From: Ettlia oleoabundans
Lineage: Eukaryota; Chlorophyta; Chlorophyceae; Chlamydomonadales
DNA length: 64,000 nt
Direction: 5' to 3'
Assembly (NCBI GenBank): GCA_019693395.1
Contig: JAAMXP010001983.1
Location: 20,906-84,905 of the forward strand
In this document: piece after piece, positions 28,063 through 39,760 of the stretch
Layout: the number at the start of each line of letters is the position of its first letter
Numbering within the stretch: position 1 is the first letter of the stretch
Program-made: the position numbers and the translations under genes
The notes under the pieces: model-generated
The model's database searches: none
The model's input: only the letters and a program-made list of their open reading frames with translations
What the model was told of the DNA's origin: nothing

Positions 28063-29076
28063 ATGGGCAACTGTGCATCCGCACCCCCTGATGAAACCAT
28101 GTCGTGGCCGGAAGTGCGTAGACGCTGGCTGCTTGTACGCAGGCCGAACTGCATAGTCAGGGCTTCTGCCACCGGTTGCTCTCCTGGGACGCAGAAGGCC
28201 AGGCATATGCCGGCGCAAAGTTGCAGCCGCACTTTGGGAAGGCCATGACTCCCGCCGTAAGGGTCCACCCATCACCGTGCCCACCAAGCTTACCGCCACT
28301 GCGCTCGGCACCTGCACTGTACCTCTCGCCTGTGTCTCCCCGTGGTGCAGGGTATACCTTGTTGTGAATTGTGCGACAAATCTGCCACCGTATCATTCTT
28401 CAAGATGGATCAGCTCACCCGTGATGAGTGGGTGGTTGTCAGTGGGCAGCCCTGCCACCGCCGCTGCGCCGTGGCGCGCAAGCTGGCAGATGCCCGCCAC
28501 AATCGAGAGCAAGCCAGTTTCAAGCGGGCCAAGCAGGCGGTGTACCCTCTCCCCTCCTCAACCATCCGCAACAATGATAAAGAGATGCACCGCGTGGGGT
28601 CTGGTGTAACGTGGGCAGACTCTGGTGTGCGGGCAGCTCTGCTGCCACCTGCCCGTGCTTGCTGGCTGTCGGTGCTGCCTAAGATCATGTGGCGCACTGT
28701 TACCTTTGGGGCAGTCATTGAAGGATGTGTTTAGCCACTTCAACTTGCATGTTTCTTTGCTGCAGAGAGCTTCTGCCTGCCTTACCGTCCTTCAGCCAGC
28801 CTGGCTGAGTTGGACCGTATGATCAGCCAGCAAGTAGAGGAGGAGGATGAGGCCTGTGTTGAAGATAACACCTGCATGAGCCAGCTTTCCGGCTCCTCGT
28901 ACCTCAGCTCCAACTCCGGCTCAGGAAGACTCACCGTAGCACCTGGCACTCCACACACTGGAAGCCGCAGCAGCAGGAACAGCAGCCATGGCAGTGCCTG
29001 CAAGCGGCGGGAGCCGCTCCTGCGCCGCCCAACCCCTGTTCGTCTGTCAGCACTCGTGCAGGCCAAGGGTGCATAA
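28063..29076 (+). CDS. Putative N-acylated protein with paired Cys clusters, 236 aa
   Basis: Four exons join cleanly: 28063-28113, 28161-28256, 28351-28603 and 28766-29076 (phases 0, 0, 1). The N-terminus MGNCASAPPDE fits the pattern for N-myristoylation at Gly2 with palmitoylation at Cys4, as in many plasma-membrane-tethered signalling proteins; this also supports the chosen start. Exon 3 has CCELCDK and, about 29 residues later, QPCHRRC, spaced like a small zinc-binding module. A basic helix follows (LADARHNREQASFKRAKQAV). The C-terminal half is acidic, then Ser/Gly-rich and disordered (SGSSYLSSNSGSGR), ending basic. No kinase or phosphatase domain is present. I do not recognise the family. 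Membrane tethering and zinc binding are inferred from motifs. Confidence 0.65.
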
Positions 29077-30255
29077 CGTCTCGAGCCATTCTACCACTTA
29101 TGGCAGGCAAGCATTGGCTGGCAGCCATTCATAGCGAAATGTCCGAGCAGAGGCTGCCATTGCCTGCATGTCACTGCCCGTCCAGCTGAAGGTTGCAAGG
29201 ACCAAAGCCAACTTACAGTTGATGCACACCAGTTTTTGCAGGACAGCATCCGAGCTGGATGGTGCTGGTGCTCAAGGCGAACAGTGGGCCGCGTACAGAA
29301 GGCGTGCATTGCTGAGCAGCAGCGTCAAAAGGAGACGCATCGCCGATCAAGTGGCTACATTTGGAGTCTGCTGGGATGCTAGAGCGCACTCACGCTTTGC
29401 GACGTCGGCAGGGGGAAGACATGCACAGCGTGGGCTCATGCTAGCCTGAGACAGCTCCTGCAACTTGCCGACATCTAGTACCGGCCACAAGTCGAGATGC
29501 AAATGGGAACGTGGGTCAGAAAGGTTTTGCTATTGTTCAAAAACACTCTCTGAAAACACCTGAATCCTCGTTTTCCTCTGTACCGCTGGCACCACCTCTT
29601 GCATTCGTCACTCTGCTGTATTCTTACTGTATTGCTGCAGCTCCAAGCACTCTTCTACAGCCATTACTGTGCCAGACAAGCACGCCTGCTTGGCAACCAC
29701 TTGCCCTTCTCATCTGGCTGTTAGGCTGATTAATAGCGACAGCACTGACCCATGGGTTGCCTTCCAGCAATGAATACTAGAGATCAAAACTCTGCCTGTC
29801 AGCAAGGTCATCTTCTTTTTGTACTATAATCTTACCCAACGCAAATTTTGGGCTGCCTGTTTTGTCAAGTCCATATACTCAGTCTCCTGCCAACGTGGCC
29901 AGCTGGGTCTTTTGTAAATATACACTGGTTGGTGGACATTGAGAACGGCAGCTGGGTGTTATCAATGCAGTGCTTGCATCCACTTATTACTAACATAGTG
30001 CACTGGCTGAAGCAGCACTTGGGCCCCTCGTTGCACACCATGACTTAAAGCGACAGCATTGGCTGTTCAAACCGACAAACTCCCCATTCCAACAACAACA
30101 TTTACAAAAGGGTGTGCAGAAGGGTGTGCCGGTTTTCAGCAATGATACAGGAATGCACCTATCAGCGACAGATGCATTACACAGGGTCCATGCCAAGCTG
30201 ATAAAGCCGAAAAACCGGTAAAACACAAAGCATTGCGGCAGGAACAGCCAACATG
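29077..30255. other. Convergent intergenic region between the MGNC gene and PGS1
   Basis: About 1.2 kb with no supported gene. The longest open frames (for example 29168-29449 on plus) lack splice support and have no recognisable domain. The region probably holds two long 3' UTRs. Confidence 0.4.
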
Positions 30256-33200
30256 TCACAGAAAACCGCGTAACAACCGCACCGCAAGCCTCGTCACGGC
30301 GCCGCCGCGCCGCCCTGGAGCTGAAAAATGCGTATCGCCCGCCACTTGCTGACAGTGGTGCTTGAGTGCTGCCACCTCCCGGCCAAGCGCCTCCCGCAGC
30401 TTGGGGTTGCGGGTGATCAGCAGGAACTGCACCTCCAGATCTCGGTGCAAGCTGCGGAAACCAAAGTTGCTGCTGCCTACAGCCGTCACAAATGGAGGCG
30501 CCCAGCCCGGGCCTTTGTTCCATGGCGCCGCCTCCTGCGGCACCCCAGCTGGTTGCTGCTGCTGACCTAGCTGCTGCATCTGGGTCGTCTGCTGCTGCTG
30601 CAACCCTGCTGGTGGGGAAACCCAAATGCCCTTTGCATGGAACTCCCACCCCTCTCTGCAGTACTCCCACAACCTGCGGTACGGCAGGACAGTTGCCTGG
30701 GCACTTAGTGCTGGACTGCCGGCAAGTCCAGATGCCGTGTCTCCCACTGGTACTCCCCTGCTTGCTTTGTCGCGCGCTGCATGTCGCGCCCACCGCTCCC
30801 GCCACGCTAGATGCCGCATGCGCCAGCCAGCCATGCTGCCCGGAATGCCCCCACCAACGTGACCACCACTGTCATCGCCTGCAATGCTGCCGCGGCTGCG
30901 GAGGTGTTGGTGGCGGTTGAGGCGTCGCCAGGTGCGCTGCTCAAGCAGGGAGTATGCCAGCGGGATGTAGCCGCTGACTCCCTTGCTGCCAAAAAAGCCG
31001 TTGGCCTCTGGCGATGCGGTGATGATCTCCAGGCTGGCATCAGCTGCCTGCACCTGGGCACGGCCTGGATATTTCTCGTCAGCAGAGGAGCGGAGAACTG
31101 CCAAAGCCCAGCAAGTCTAGGATGCAGATGGGGCAATGCTACAGCGATGCAGATGTTTTGGAAGACTTGCAAAAACCACTCGAACGGCGGCAGTTGGATG
31201 GCCAGGCTGGCTGGCAAGCATGCCAGCAGGTAGACAGGTTTACAAGCAAGCAAACAGTGCGCACCTGTCGGGAAAGGAACCACTCATACGGGCGTGCCAG
31301 GTTGAGGTAAGGTGATGCCAGCTGCAGGAGCACCGAGAGATTGTTGCCACCGCTGAGGTTGGAGCGTCTGCTGCTGGGGCCTCCTTCTGGCATTGCCGGC
31401 TCCGGCTGGCTCTGCTGCTGTGTGGCCCAGGCCAACATTGCCAAAGTGCACCGCTCTTCCTGCCGCACCCCTGCAAAGCCGGCCTGCACCATGGGCACTA
31501 TCCAGGTGTCTGCCCCCCCTGCTGCCTCCACTGGTGAAGCTGCCGCTTTGCTCGCTGCTGCTGCTGTGAATGGCTCAGCACTGGGGCTGGCTGCACCTCT
31601 CCTCCATGCTTCCTCCACGCTGTGCGTGCTTGTTCCCTGCCCCTGATCCTGTGTGGAGCTGCTGGCTGCAGCGCCTGCTGCTGAAGCTTCCTCGGCAGCT
31701 GCTTCCTCCTGCGCCGCCAGCACAGCCACATCCAGCAGCCCTGTCCAGTCCTGCCGGGGTGCAAACAGCTGCAACAGTGCTTGTCTAAATGCGGCAGTGA
31801 ACAGGTAAGCCTGCCGCACTGGATCCACCCCCACAGGACATGGCGCCAAGCGGTAGCGCTGCAACCGCTGCTGGCGATGGCACTGCAGGTGGTGCGGTCT
31901 GTGCGGCATGGTGGGGCCACTGCCGTCCAGTTGGCTCCACAGCAGCTGCTGCCAGGGCAGCTGTTGTCGCTGAAGTAGGTCGAGCAGCACATCCCGCCGC
32001 CGTCTGGTGCCACCAATGCTACCAGTGGCTGACGCTGATGCATCCGCACCTGCCGCTGCGCCGGCTGACTCAACTCCTCCCACTGCGCCTGTAGTGGGGT
32101 GCGCCACATGCGTCAGCGGCTGTAACTGGTAGGAGAATTGCCCCACTGTGTCAACCACCTGGCGCAGCAGGCTGGCCAGCTGCGGTGCATTGCGCAGTAC
32201 CAGGTAGCGGTCCTGCCGAGTGGAGAGGTAGGTGCTGCTGATGTTGGCACCGCTGATGATGACTGCAGGTGGGATGGGCAAGGGGTGACTGCCTCTCAGG
32301 CCCAATGCACGGCATAGTACACTTGTAGACAGCACGAAATAAGACAATATGAGCGGCATGCCTGAATATGTTGGCAAGCAAACCAAATACAAATGCGATC
32401 ACCAGTGTATGGCATACCTGCGACTTCTGTTTGCCCCTGCTGTATCACAAGATGCCATACTGCACCATACATGTATGATGTATGAAGCAGCACTACACTG
32501 ACCTGTGTCGTCAAAGCAATAAGCCTTGCAGTGGCACACCCCAATCACTTCAGACACACGCGGAGGCAGCACCCTGCAGCCATGTGGAATGCAAGATACT
32601 CCTAATGCTCATCAAGGCAGGAAACTGACCGTGGTTGGGTAGCAGGCAGCATGCATCATAGGGCGGCAGCCAGACATGGAACGCGGCTATTCCATCCCGG
32701 CAGTACTGACAGCAGCTGCCCCACCGTTTTAGTAGCCCCCGAAGCGCTGGAGTATGGAAAAGCGACACCGCAACTCTAGCACGCTGTGTTGCCTCGGCTC
32801 TCTGGGCATCCTTGCTGGCAGCACTGGCTGCAGCTCTCGTTTGACTTTCCAGCAGCCGCGTGGCCAGCATCTCTGCTGTGCTGGTCATTGCCGCAGCACC
32901 GCCATTGCCGCCAGGACTGCCGACTCCATTACCAATGCTACCATTCATGCTTCCGTCACTGCCACTATCACCGTGTGTAGGGCGCGTGGAGCGCAGCGCA
33001 TCCAGCAAGATGTGAATGTGCAGCTGCGGTCTGGAGGTGTCGTGGGCAGCAGCAGCCAGGGCATCTGCAAACTCCTGCTCTCGCCCGCCACCTGTGCCGA
33101 AATACAGCGATGCGATGGATATGTGATGCTGCGCTGTGCGCAGGCCTACCTGCATGCAGACACAACACACTTTGCAGATTGAAGCGTCGCTACGCTAACT

Positions 33201-33573
33201 CACTGGCTGGCTGGCTGGCGGTCGGTGCATTGCTGCTTCGGCCGGTGAAGCTCTGCAGTCGCACCAACAGCTCTGCATAGAAATCATCAGGGCTCTTCAA
33301 GACTTCCACATCCCTGCCTGCGGCAGCACAACAGACAGGGGCATAATTCCGCAGCAGCAGGTGAACCGAGAGTGGTGAACCGCCGTTGGTCGCTGGTGGC
33401 GGCAATGGGAGGCAGCAATGGCCCTGGCAGGGGCTGTGCAGCTGGCAGCAACGCCTCCAACGTGTGGGTGCTGATCGCAGAGCTTACGTGATCCACTCAC
33501 CGCACAGCGGTAGCGCTGTCGCTTGAGCGGAGAGCCTCCGCAACAAATCGCCCAAGTCGAGGTCCGCTGCCAT
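30256..33573 (-). CDS. PGS1: Phosphatidylglycerophosphate synthase, eukaryotic PLD-type
   Basis: Converts CDP-diacylglycerol and glycerol-3-phosphate to phosphatidylglycerophosphate, the first step to cardiolipin, usually in mitochondria. The start exon 33573-33500 (MAADLDLGDLLRRLSAQ) is amphipathic but short for a targeting peptide. Later exons encode HISIASLYFGTGGG, LHIHILLDALRSTR, VAVSLFHTPALRGLLKR, then the first HKD motif HCKAYCFDD (about 32508-32535). Next come SGANISSTYLSTRQDRY, EIITASPEANGFFGSKGV, EGWEFHAKGIW (second HxK, about 30635) and GSSNFGFRSLHRDLE, ending at 30256. These follow the order in human and yeast PGS1. Two inserts are unusual: a Gly/Ser-rich segment before VSLFHT, and a Gln-rich run between HAKGIW and GSSNFG inside the second catalytic half. 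A few exon edges are approximate. Confidence 0.9.
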
Positions 33574-34265
33574 CCTTACTACTCACAAAATCCTTAATAC
33601 GCAATTGAATCATGATACTTTTTTATTGGCTAGAAGGAAGGAGTGGATGCTCGGTTTGCCACGTTGCGCCAGCTCTGCACTCTGCCGCTTCGCGGGCAAA
33701 ATTCTGGGTCCTTAGTCGGTTGTTCCCACTGTATGCCAGCCTCAGTAGGTTGTTCTGCATAACTTCTTCTTGATGTTCAACATCCCAAGTTCTTGCAAAG
33801 GATGGGCACCCCTTGTATCAGGTGTTGTTCCATTGCCAGTCAGGCCACACGGTGCCAACAGCAGCGCCAGCAGGGCATATGGCTACTGCCAGCGTTGCAG
33901 GTGCTGCAAGGCATACAGGGGCAGAGCCGGTTGCAGTATAGCTACTTACGCACAGAAAGGTGGGATGGCCCCATTGGTGGCCTTTACAAACGCAGCGTTG
34001 CAAACCTGGTCCCGAGAGAGCGCAAGGTCCAAGTTGGATGTCTATTGTAGGGCCTTGGAGGGGTGGCATATTCTGACGAGCGTGTGATGCTCTTGGCATG
34101 GGTGATCGCCAAATTATCAAATGTGAAATGAAAAGAGGCTCTGAGGGGGGAGATCATCTATGGTTGTCAGCACAGCTGTACAGCAGTACACGTTCACCCT
34201 ACTTAACCTATCCCACTCGTGTGCCTTGGCGCAAATTACAATGCCCTGAAGCCGTCCGTGAGGTT
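33574..34265. promoter_or_regulatory. Divergent intergenic region, PGS1 and first receptor kinase
   Basis: About 690 bases between two opposed start codons. It begins AT-rich (around 33590-33640). No RNA gene or repeat was recognised; open frames on plus (33770-34087) have no domain or splice support. Confidence 0.35.
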
Positions 34266-37200
34266 ATGGGTGCATTGCTGTGCCTTTTGGTGGCCTCGGC
34301 AGCCCTGAGCTGTGCCGCTGCTGTGCCACACGCTGCAGAGGGTTCAGGGGTCGCGTACAACTTTACAATCAACCAGCTTGCTGCATTGGTGGCCGATCCC
34401 ACCGTTCCTCCCGAAGAGGTGTTGGACTGGGTGCTGTCAGCTGGCCGGACCATCGGGGTGAACAGCTCGCGGGATCTTTGGCAGGTGCTCCAGGAGCAAC
34501 AGGATGACATATTGAGCGTGTTGCTGCAAGGTGCGATACTGGGGAGTCTGACATGTGCGGCGGCAGCGGCGGCCACGCCTGACATGTCCGCCGTCAGCTG
34601 CTCAATGGCCATTGCATGTTTTGCTGACGCGCAGGTGACATTTCCCTTATAGATGACGTATGGCGTGATCCTGTCATCATCAATGGAGGCAAAGCTGTGG
34701 TGCTGAGTTCAAGGCTGTCCACGGGTGGGTGCCCCACAGGCCCGCAGACAGCTTTGCGCCGTTGCAAGCAGCGTAGCCCTGTCGCTAGCAGGCTTGGTTC
34801 AGCTGTTCAAAAGGCGCCTCGAGCACCTGCACAATTGTGCATCTGCAGACTCTGTGGACGTGCAGGCCAGCACGGATGCTATCCAGCAAGCCGGGGCTGC
34901 CACGCTTGATTTGGCTCAGCGGGAGGAGGCCATTATTGTGGAGCCGGGTGGCTTGCTGGCCTTGTATGGGGTGGCCCTGCGTAACAACGCGCCAATTGCC
35001 GCTTGGCTTGCTAAGGAGCCGTCGCAACCGCATGGGCTTGGTCTAGTTCCTGCAAATCATTTGCCAGGCGGGATGCATGGTGAGGTCACGACTGTTTGTC
35101 CAATGCTGGCCTGCAGTGGGCAGTTCTTGTTGGGGTTGCAATGAGCAGTCATACTCTGCTGAACTTTGGCATCAGGACTGTTCTGCTTCTGCTGCCAACT
35201 AGAAGCTTCGAAAGCAAGTGCAGGCAGGGCCGTCCCTGAGGCTGCCACGTTGTTTGCTGTGCGCAGATTTTACAGCGGTACATATACCTCGAGTACATGC
35301 TAAGGGAATGCTGGCCAGAAGACATTGATGGTAGGGCTCGTAGCAAGAACTGGTGCTTGCCTGGCCAGTGCCTGAGTGCTGCTCAGGCTGCACATGTCTC
35401 AAGCGGGACAGCACAACATATGGACCGCCTGATGGCGCAATGGATGTCGCGCTTTCCTCTGTCTTTGCTGTAGGCATCGTATACAGAGTGGGGCTCCTGG
35501 TTGGCAACATCAGCCAGATCATCAAACTCAATGCCACAACTTACAGCTTCACGGGGGCAGGCAGATTCGCCATCAACCTGCTCAACAGCAACAACACGGA
35601 CGGTACACCTAACAAGGCGTTTGTGGTGGCACAGGCAAGTGCTGCCACCACATAGCGCCATGCGGCTGTAATTGCACGACTGCATGAGCAATGGCTGCAG
35701 TTGAAGGAGTGCATGAATGAGGGCAGGTTTTTCGCCAAACTCAGGCGATGCCCATCGCACCCTGTTCTGAGCACCATCGATTTGGCCTCCTGCTACAGGA
35801 CAGCATCTTTGGCTGCGTGGTGGACCCTTCTGCGCAAGTCACAGCAGCTCCTCTCTCCCCGGGTCAATCCGACAGTAGCGAAGGGGGTGATGGGACGCCC
35901 GGTTGGGTGTGGGCTGTGGTTGCAACCACTGTCTTCGCCATCATTGCAGCCACCATAGCTGCTGTTCTGTTTCTTCGCCACCGTCAGCGGCAGCAGCGGC
36001 GGGGGCAACCTGAGCAAAAACAAAACGCAACGCCCACTGAGCCGCAGGAAGAGATGACAGGTCAGGTAGGTCACCTTAGCCCGCACCGCCAGCCAGGAAG
36101 AGGAACAATTTGACAAGGTAGGTTGGGTTTGGATTGGCGGAGAGTGAGAGTCAGTCTGGGCTAACTGTATCGCCAACCTTAGCTGGCACCAACTAGTATT
36201 TGCTGCGCCGCAAAGCAGTGTAGGCCTGTGACTAAAATGTGACCCTGACTCGGCAAGCTTGTGGCACCTTGCTACAGACCAATGTGGAGGACGAGCTGGT
36301 AGGTCCCCTTCATCAGTTGCACGAGGCATGGCGTGCCCGCGTTGGGGAGGTGCAGGGCGTGCAGCTGGAAGAGGTCATCGGCCGCGGCGGCTTTGCAACA
36401 GTGTGGAGAGGTGCGGCTGAAGTAGGCGGGGACCCTGCCAGGCTGCCTGCTTGCACCTTGCAGCGTCTTGACACAGAAAAGGAGCCAATATAATCAAGAT
36501 CTCAACATCAACTGCCTAGGTTTGTTTGCTCCCTCTGTTGTGCCCTTTTTCCTGCAGCCCGCTGGCATGGCTCTCTTGTGTCTGCAAAACTCATTGAGCA
36601 CGGCCTGTCCGAAACCATCCTGGCTTCCATCCGCCGCGAGGCTTCCCTGTCCATAAGCGTGTCCCACCCCAACGTGGTAAGCAGCACAATTGAGGCACAT
36701 TACTCAGCGGCTGCCTCATCCTGCAGCCAGCCCTTTCTGCTGGTCTCTCGATCGCACTAATGCGCGCACTTGAATCCGCGTTGTTTGTTTGATTTGTTGC
36801 TCCACAAGCACTGCATTGCGGTGCTTGGGAGCACCAGCTTCTCGTGCCATGCACACCTATTGTTTGCCTGTCAATCATCATATCCCGCTCGTGCATTTGC
36901 GACTGATGCAGGTGGCTACCTATAAAGTATGCACTGTGAGCCTTAGTGATCTGTCCAAGGTGCAGCCACGCCTGGAGCTGGAGAAAGAGGCAGCCTTGCA
37001 GCCCTGTGGAAGTGCAGGCGAAGCAGCGGCAGCCCCGGAGTCCCAATCTGCCTCGCCGCTTTCTGCCCCATCAGCCTCTGCAGTTAGACATGTTGCCAGC
37101 AACCGCCAGCGTGACCGCAACTTCTTGTTGCGCTGGGTCACCAAGCCGAAAAGCAGCCAGAGCAGCAGCACCGGAATGCCGAGTGATGCCCACATCACAG

Positions 37201-39106
37201 TCAGCCATCCCCACAGCAGCGCAGCCTCCCCTGCTCAGTGGTCCTATGCCACCACAGCATCGCTGACATCTGCTGACGTCAAGCAGCAACCTGCAGGCTC
37301 CCTGTCGAGCAGCCTGGCGGCTGAGCTTGATGACCAGCCAACGATTGGTGCAACAATCATTGTCCAGGTCAGCAGATTAGAAGTCAAGCTTACCTCCTTT
37401 CCTGGCGCACGACCTAGTGATGCCTGCTTTCTTTCCAACGGCACTTCTTCCCGCGCTACACTCTTCAAGCTGCTCACAAGGAGGGGCTGCGACCCCGCAG
37501 CAATCAGCCAGCTGTTGGAACAAGGAATAGCCAGTGATTGTTTGATGCCATTTCTCCTTCCTTGTGCATTCAGGAGCTATGCAGCAGGAGTGTGGAGGAC
37601 TGCATACAGGATGGCAAAGTACTATACTGGGAGGACGGCAGCCCACACCAGGCAAGTTTGCCTAAGACCTGAGTCATCTGTTGCTATCAGCACACCTACA
37701 AGTGTTGAATTTCCTTGCATTCAACTGCTTTGTGTGCCTTTGTTGGGAACGGTCAACATTAATGTGCTTTGGGGTGCAATGTAGCTTGCTTTCTGCTTCA
37801 TGTGTCGCGCTGCAGGTGGCTATTGTGCGCATGCTGATAGATGCCGCTCAAGGGTTGGACTATCTCTCGTTCTTGGGCATCGTGCATGGAGACGTCAAGG
37901 TGAAAAGGTGGCTAGGATGGACACATCAGCTTGTGGCTGCTTGAAACAGCTGGCGCAGTTGGGTAGATGAGTGGGAAGTGCACTGTTGTATGTCAACTGG
38001 CAGCCAGCCGATGCCCTGTTGCGTGCACATGACCATTTCTAGCCCCTGGCATGCAGGCTGCCAATGTGCTGCTGGCCAGCACAGGCGCTACTAAACGCGG
38101 CTGGCGGGCCAAAATTGCGGACTTGGGGCTGTCTCGCATGCTGCCGCAAAATGCGGTACGGCATCGATGCTGCACAGATCCCGCCTGGACTGTGCCGTGT
38201 AGGCTGGCTCTGCGCTTATCCATGTTGTCAGGCGCCTGCCTCATGTCTTTACTGCCTACCTGGCACCGGCAGTACTCACCATTGCCTTCCCTGAATCATC
38301 CTTGCCCTAGCTGCAGGGCTCCATGGCTGCTCCTGCTGAGATTGGCACTGCAGCCTACATGGCCCCTGAAGTGTTTGGTGGCCGCCTGACGAAAGCTGCA
38401 GACGTGTATTCCTTCAGCATTTTGAGTGAGCGCGCTGGGCTGCTGAGGGGGACAGACAGGGGGACGAACATCTGGCTGTGTGCATGCGCACGCATGCATT
38501 CACACACTACACGCATGGCACACACGCGCCCTGGTTTCCATGACTGTGTGCATGCATTTGTAAGTACCATGCATGCCAGTCGAAGTATGATGTCCTACCG
38601 CTCTTTACAAGGTTGACGGCCGTAAGTGGACCACCAGCCTGTTGTTAAAAGCATTTGAGCAATCCCAAGCAATGCCCTTCTGCAGTGTACGAGGTGTGGA
38701 CACGTAGTCGAGCCTGGCCAAGCATGCCACTGCCCCAGCTTGCCTTTGAAGTCGTGTCGCAGCACAGGCGCCCGCCGCTTCTGCCCAGCTTCCCAGAGGG
38801 CTACACGCGGCTCATGCAGGAGTGCTGGGCGGGTGCTCCAGAGGACAGGTGCGAGTAGTGGTGCAGGAGGGAATAGAGTTTTGCTTCCATGCTAGTGGAT
38901 GGCTCTGGTGCAGGGGCCAAGGCCTGGCAGCCTTTTGCCATGTGCCTTCAGCTCTTTGCAGAGGCAACTGCTTGGTGTCCGCTGGTTGCAGGCCCACATT
39001 CCAAAAGGTGCTGATGTCCCTTCAGGACCTTCTCAGGCACATGTTGTTTAACCACGTGCCAGACACAGCAGGCAGCAAGGTGCAACTGGCTCGCTCGCCC
39101 CGTTAG
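34266..39106 (+). CDS. Receptor-like protein kinase (TKL/Raf-like) with novel ectodomain
   Basis: Predicted single-pass receptor kinase. Exon 1 (34266-34530) has a signal peptide (MGALLCLLVASAALSCAAA). The ectodomain spans exons to 35634 and matches no family I know. The exon from 35799 carries a Ser/Gly stalk, a transmembrane helix (WVWAVVATTVFAIIAATIAAV) and a basic tail. The kinase follows: VIGRGGFATVWRG loop (36374-36410), VSAKLIEHG with the catalytic Lys (about 36587), IRREASLSISVSHPNV, a long Ser/Ala-rich insert (about 36912-37368), IVHGDVKAANVLL (37884-37898), IADLGLSR (38119), GTAAYMAPEVF and the C-lobe to 39106. The catalytic loop is HGD rather than HRD, and the magnesium motif is DLG rather than DFG. 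The key Asp and Lys remain, so activity is likely. Introns 35635-35798 and 37652-37815 use GC donors. Confidence 0.83.
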
Positions 39107-39760
39107 ACTCCCAAACCTGCTATAGCACCGATGCGGATTCACACAGACGTTTAGGTGATGTCATTTCTGCACTCAACATGTCACACAAGCAGGTATCCAC
39201 TCAACTGGCATGTTGAGCAACGCATGCAGGAAGCGCATGTCTCAATATTGTTCTTTTTCCTTAGTTCAGCCCACATCGAGCCCTCGCCAATCAACGACTT
39301 CTTTCACTTGTTCATGTGATCTCACTTTGTTGCATCAACACATTAGATTCATGGGTATTGTTTGGTATGCATGTCACCTGCTATGTTTAAATGCTGTAAC
39401 TGCAGCAGCATGGGGTGGGGCACATGGACCACAGCAGAACATCAGGCAGCAGCAGCATCAGGTACTGCCGTCATAAGGGTATCGCTCTGTGCAGCTTTGG
39501 ACTGATCTCCTGTGAAACATAATGAGTGTTGGATTAGACGTGATGTTGGCCGCCCAATGCTTTCCAACGCCACAGCAGCACTTATACCCTTGCAAGTGCC
39601 TGTTACAAGGCAGACGCAACTTGAATGCTCAGAAGGGCAGGAGAGAGCGAGAGACGGTAGGGGGAAGAGCAAGAGGGGGTGTGGAATAAAACTTTGCTGT
39701 GCTGTGCATACCAAAGGGTACTAAGATGCTTTAAGAGCTGTGAATGTTTATAAACATATC
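39107..39760. other. Convergent intergenic region between the two receptor kinases
   Basis: About 650 bases between the stop codons of the two kinase genes, expected to hold both 3' UTRs. No gene, RNA or strong repeat was seen. Confidence 0.4.

Noticed and set aside
29990..30805. 271-codon minus-strand frame
   Set aside because: The PGS1 protein motifs lie in a different minus-strand frame over the same bases.
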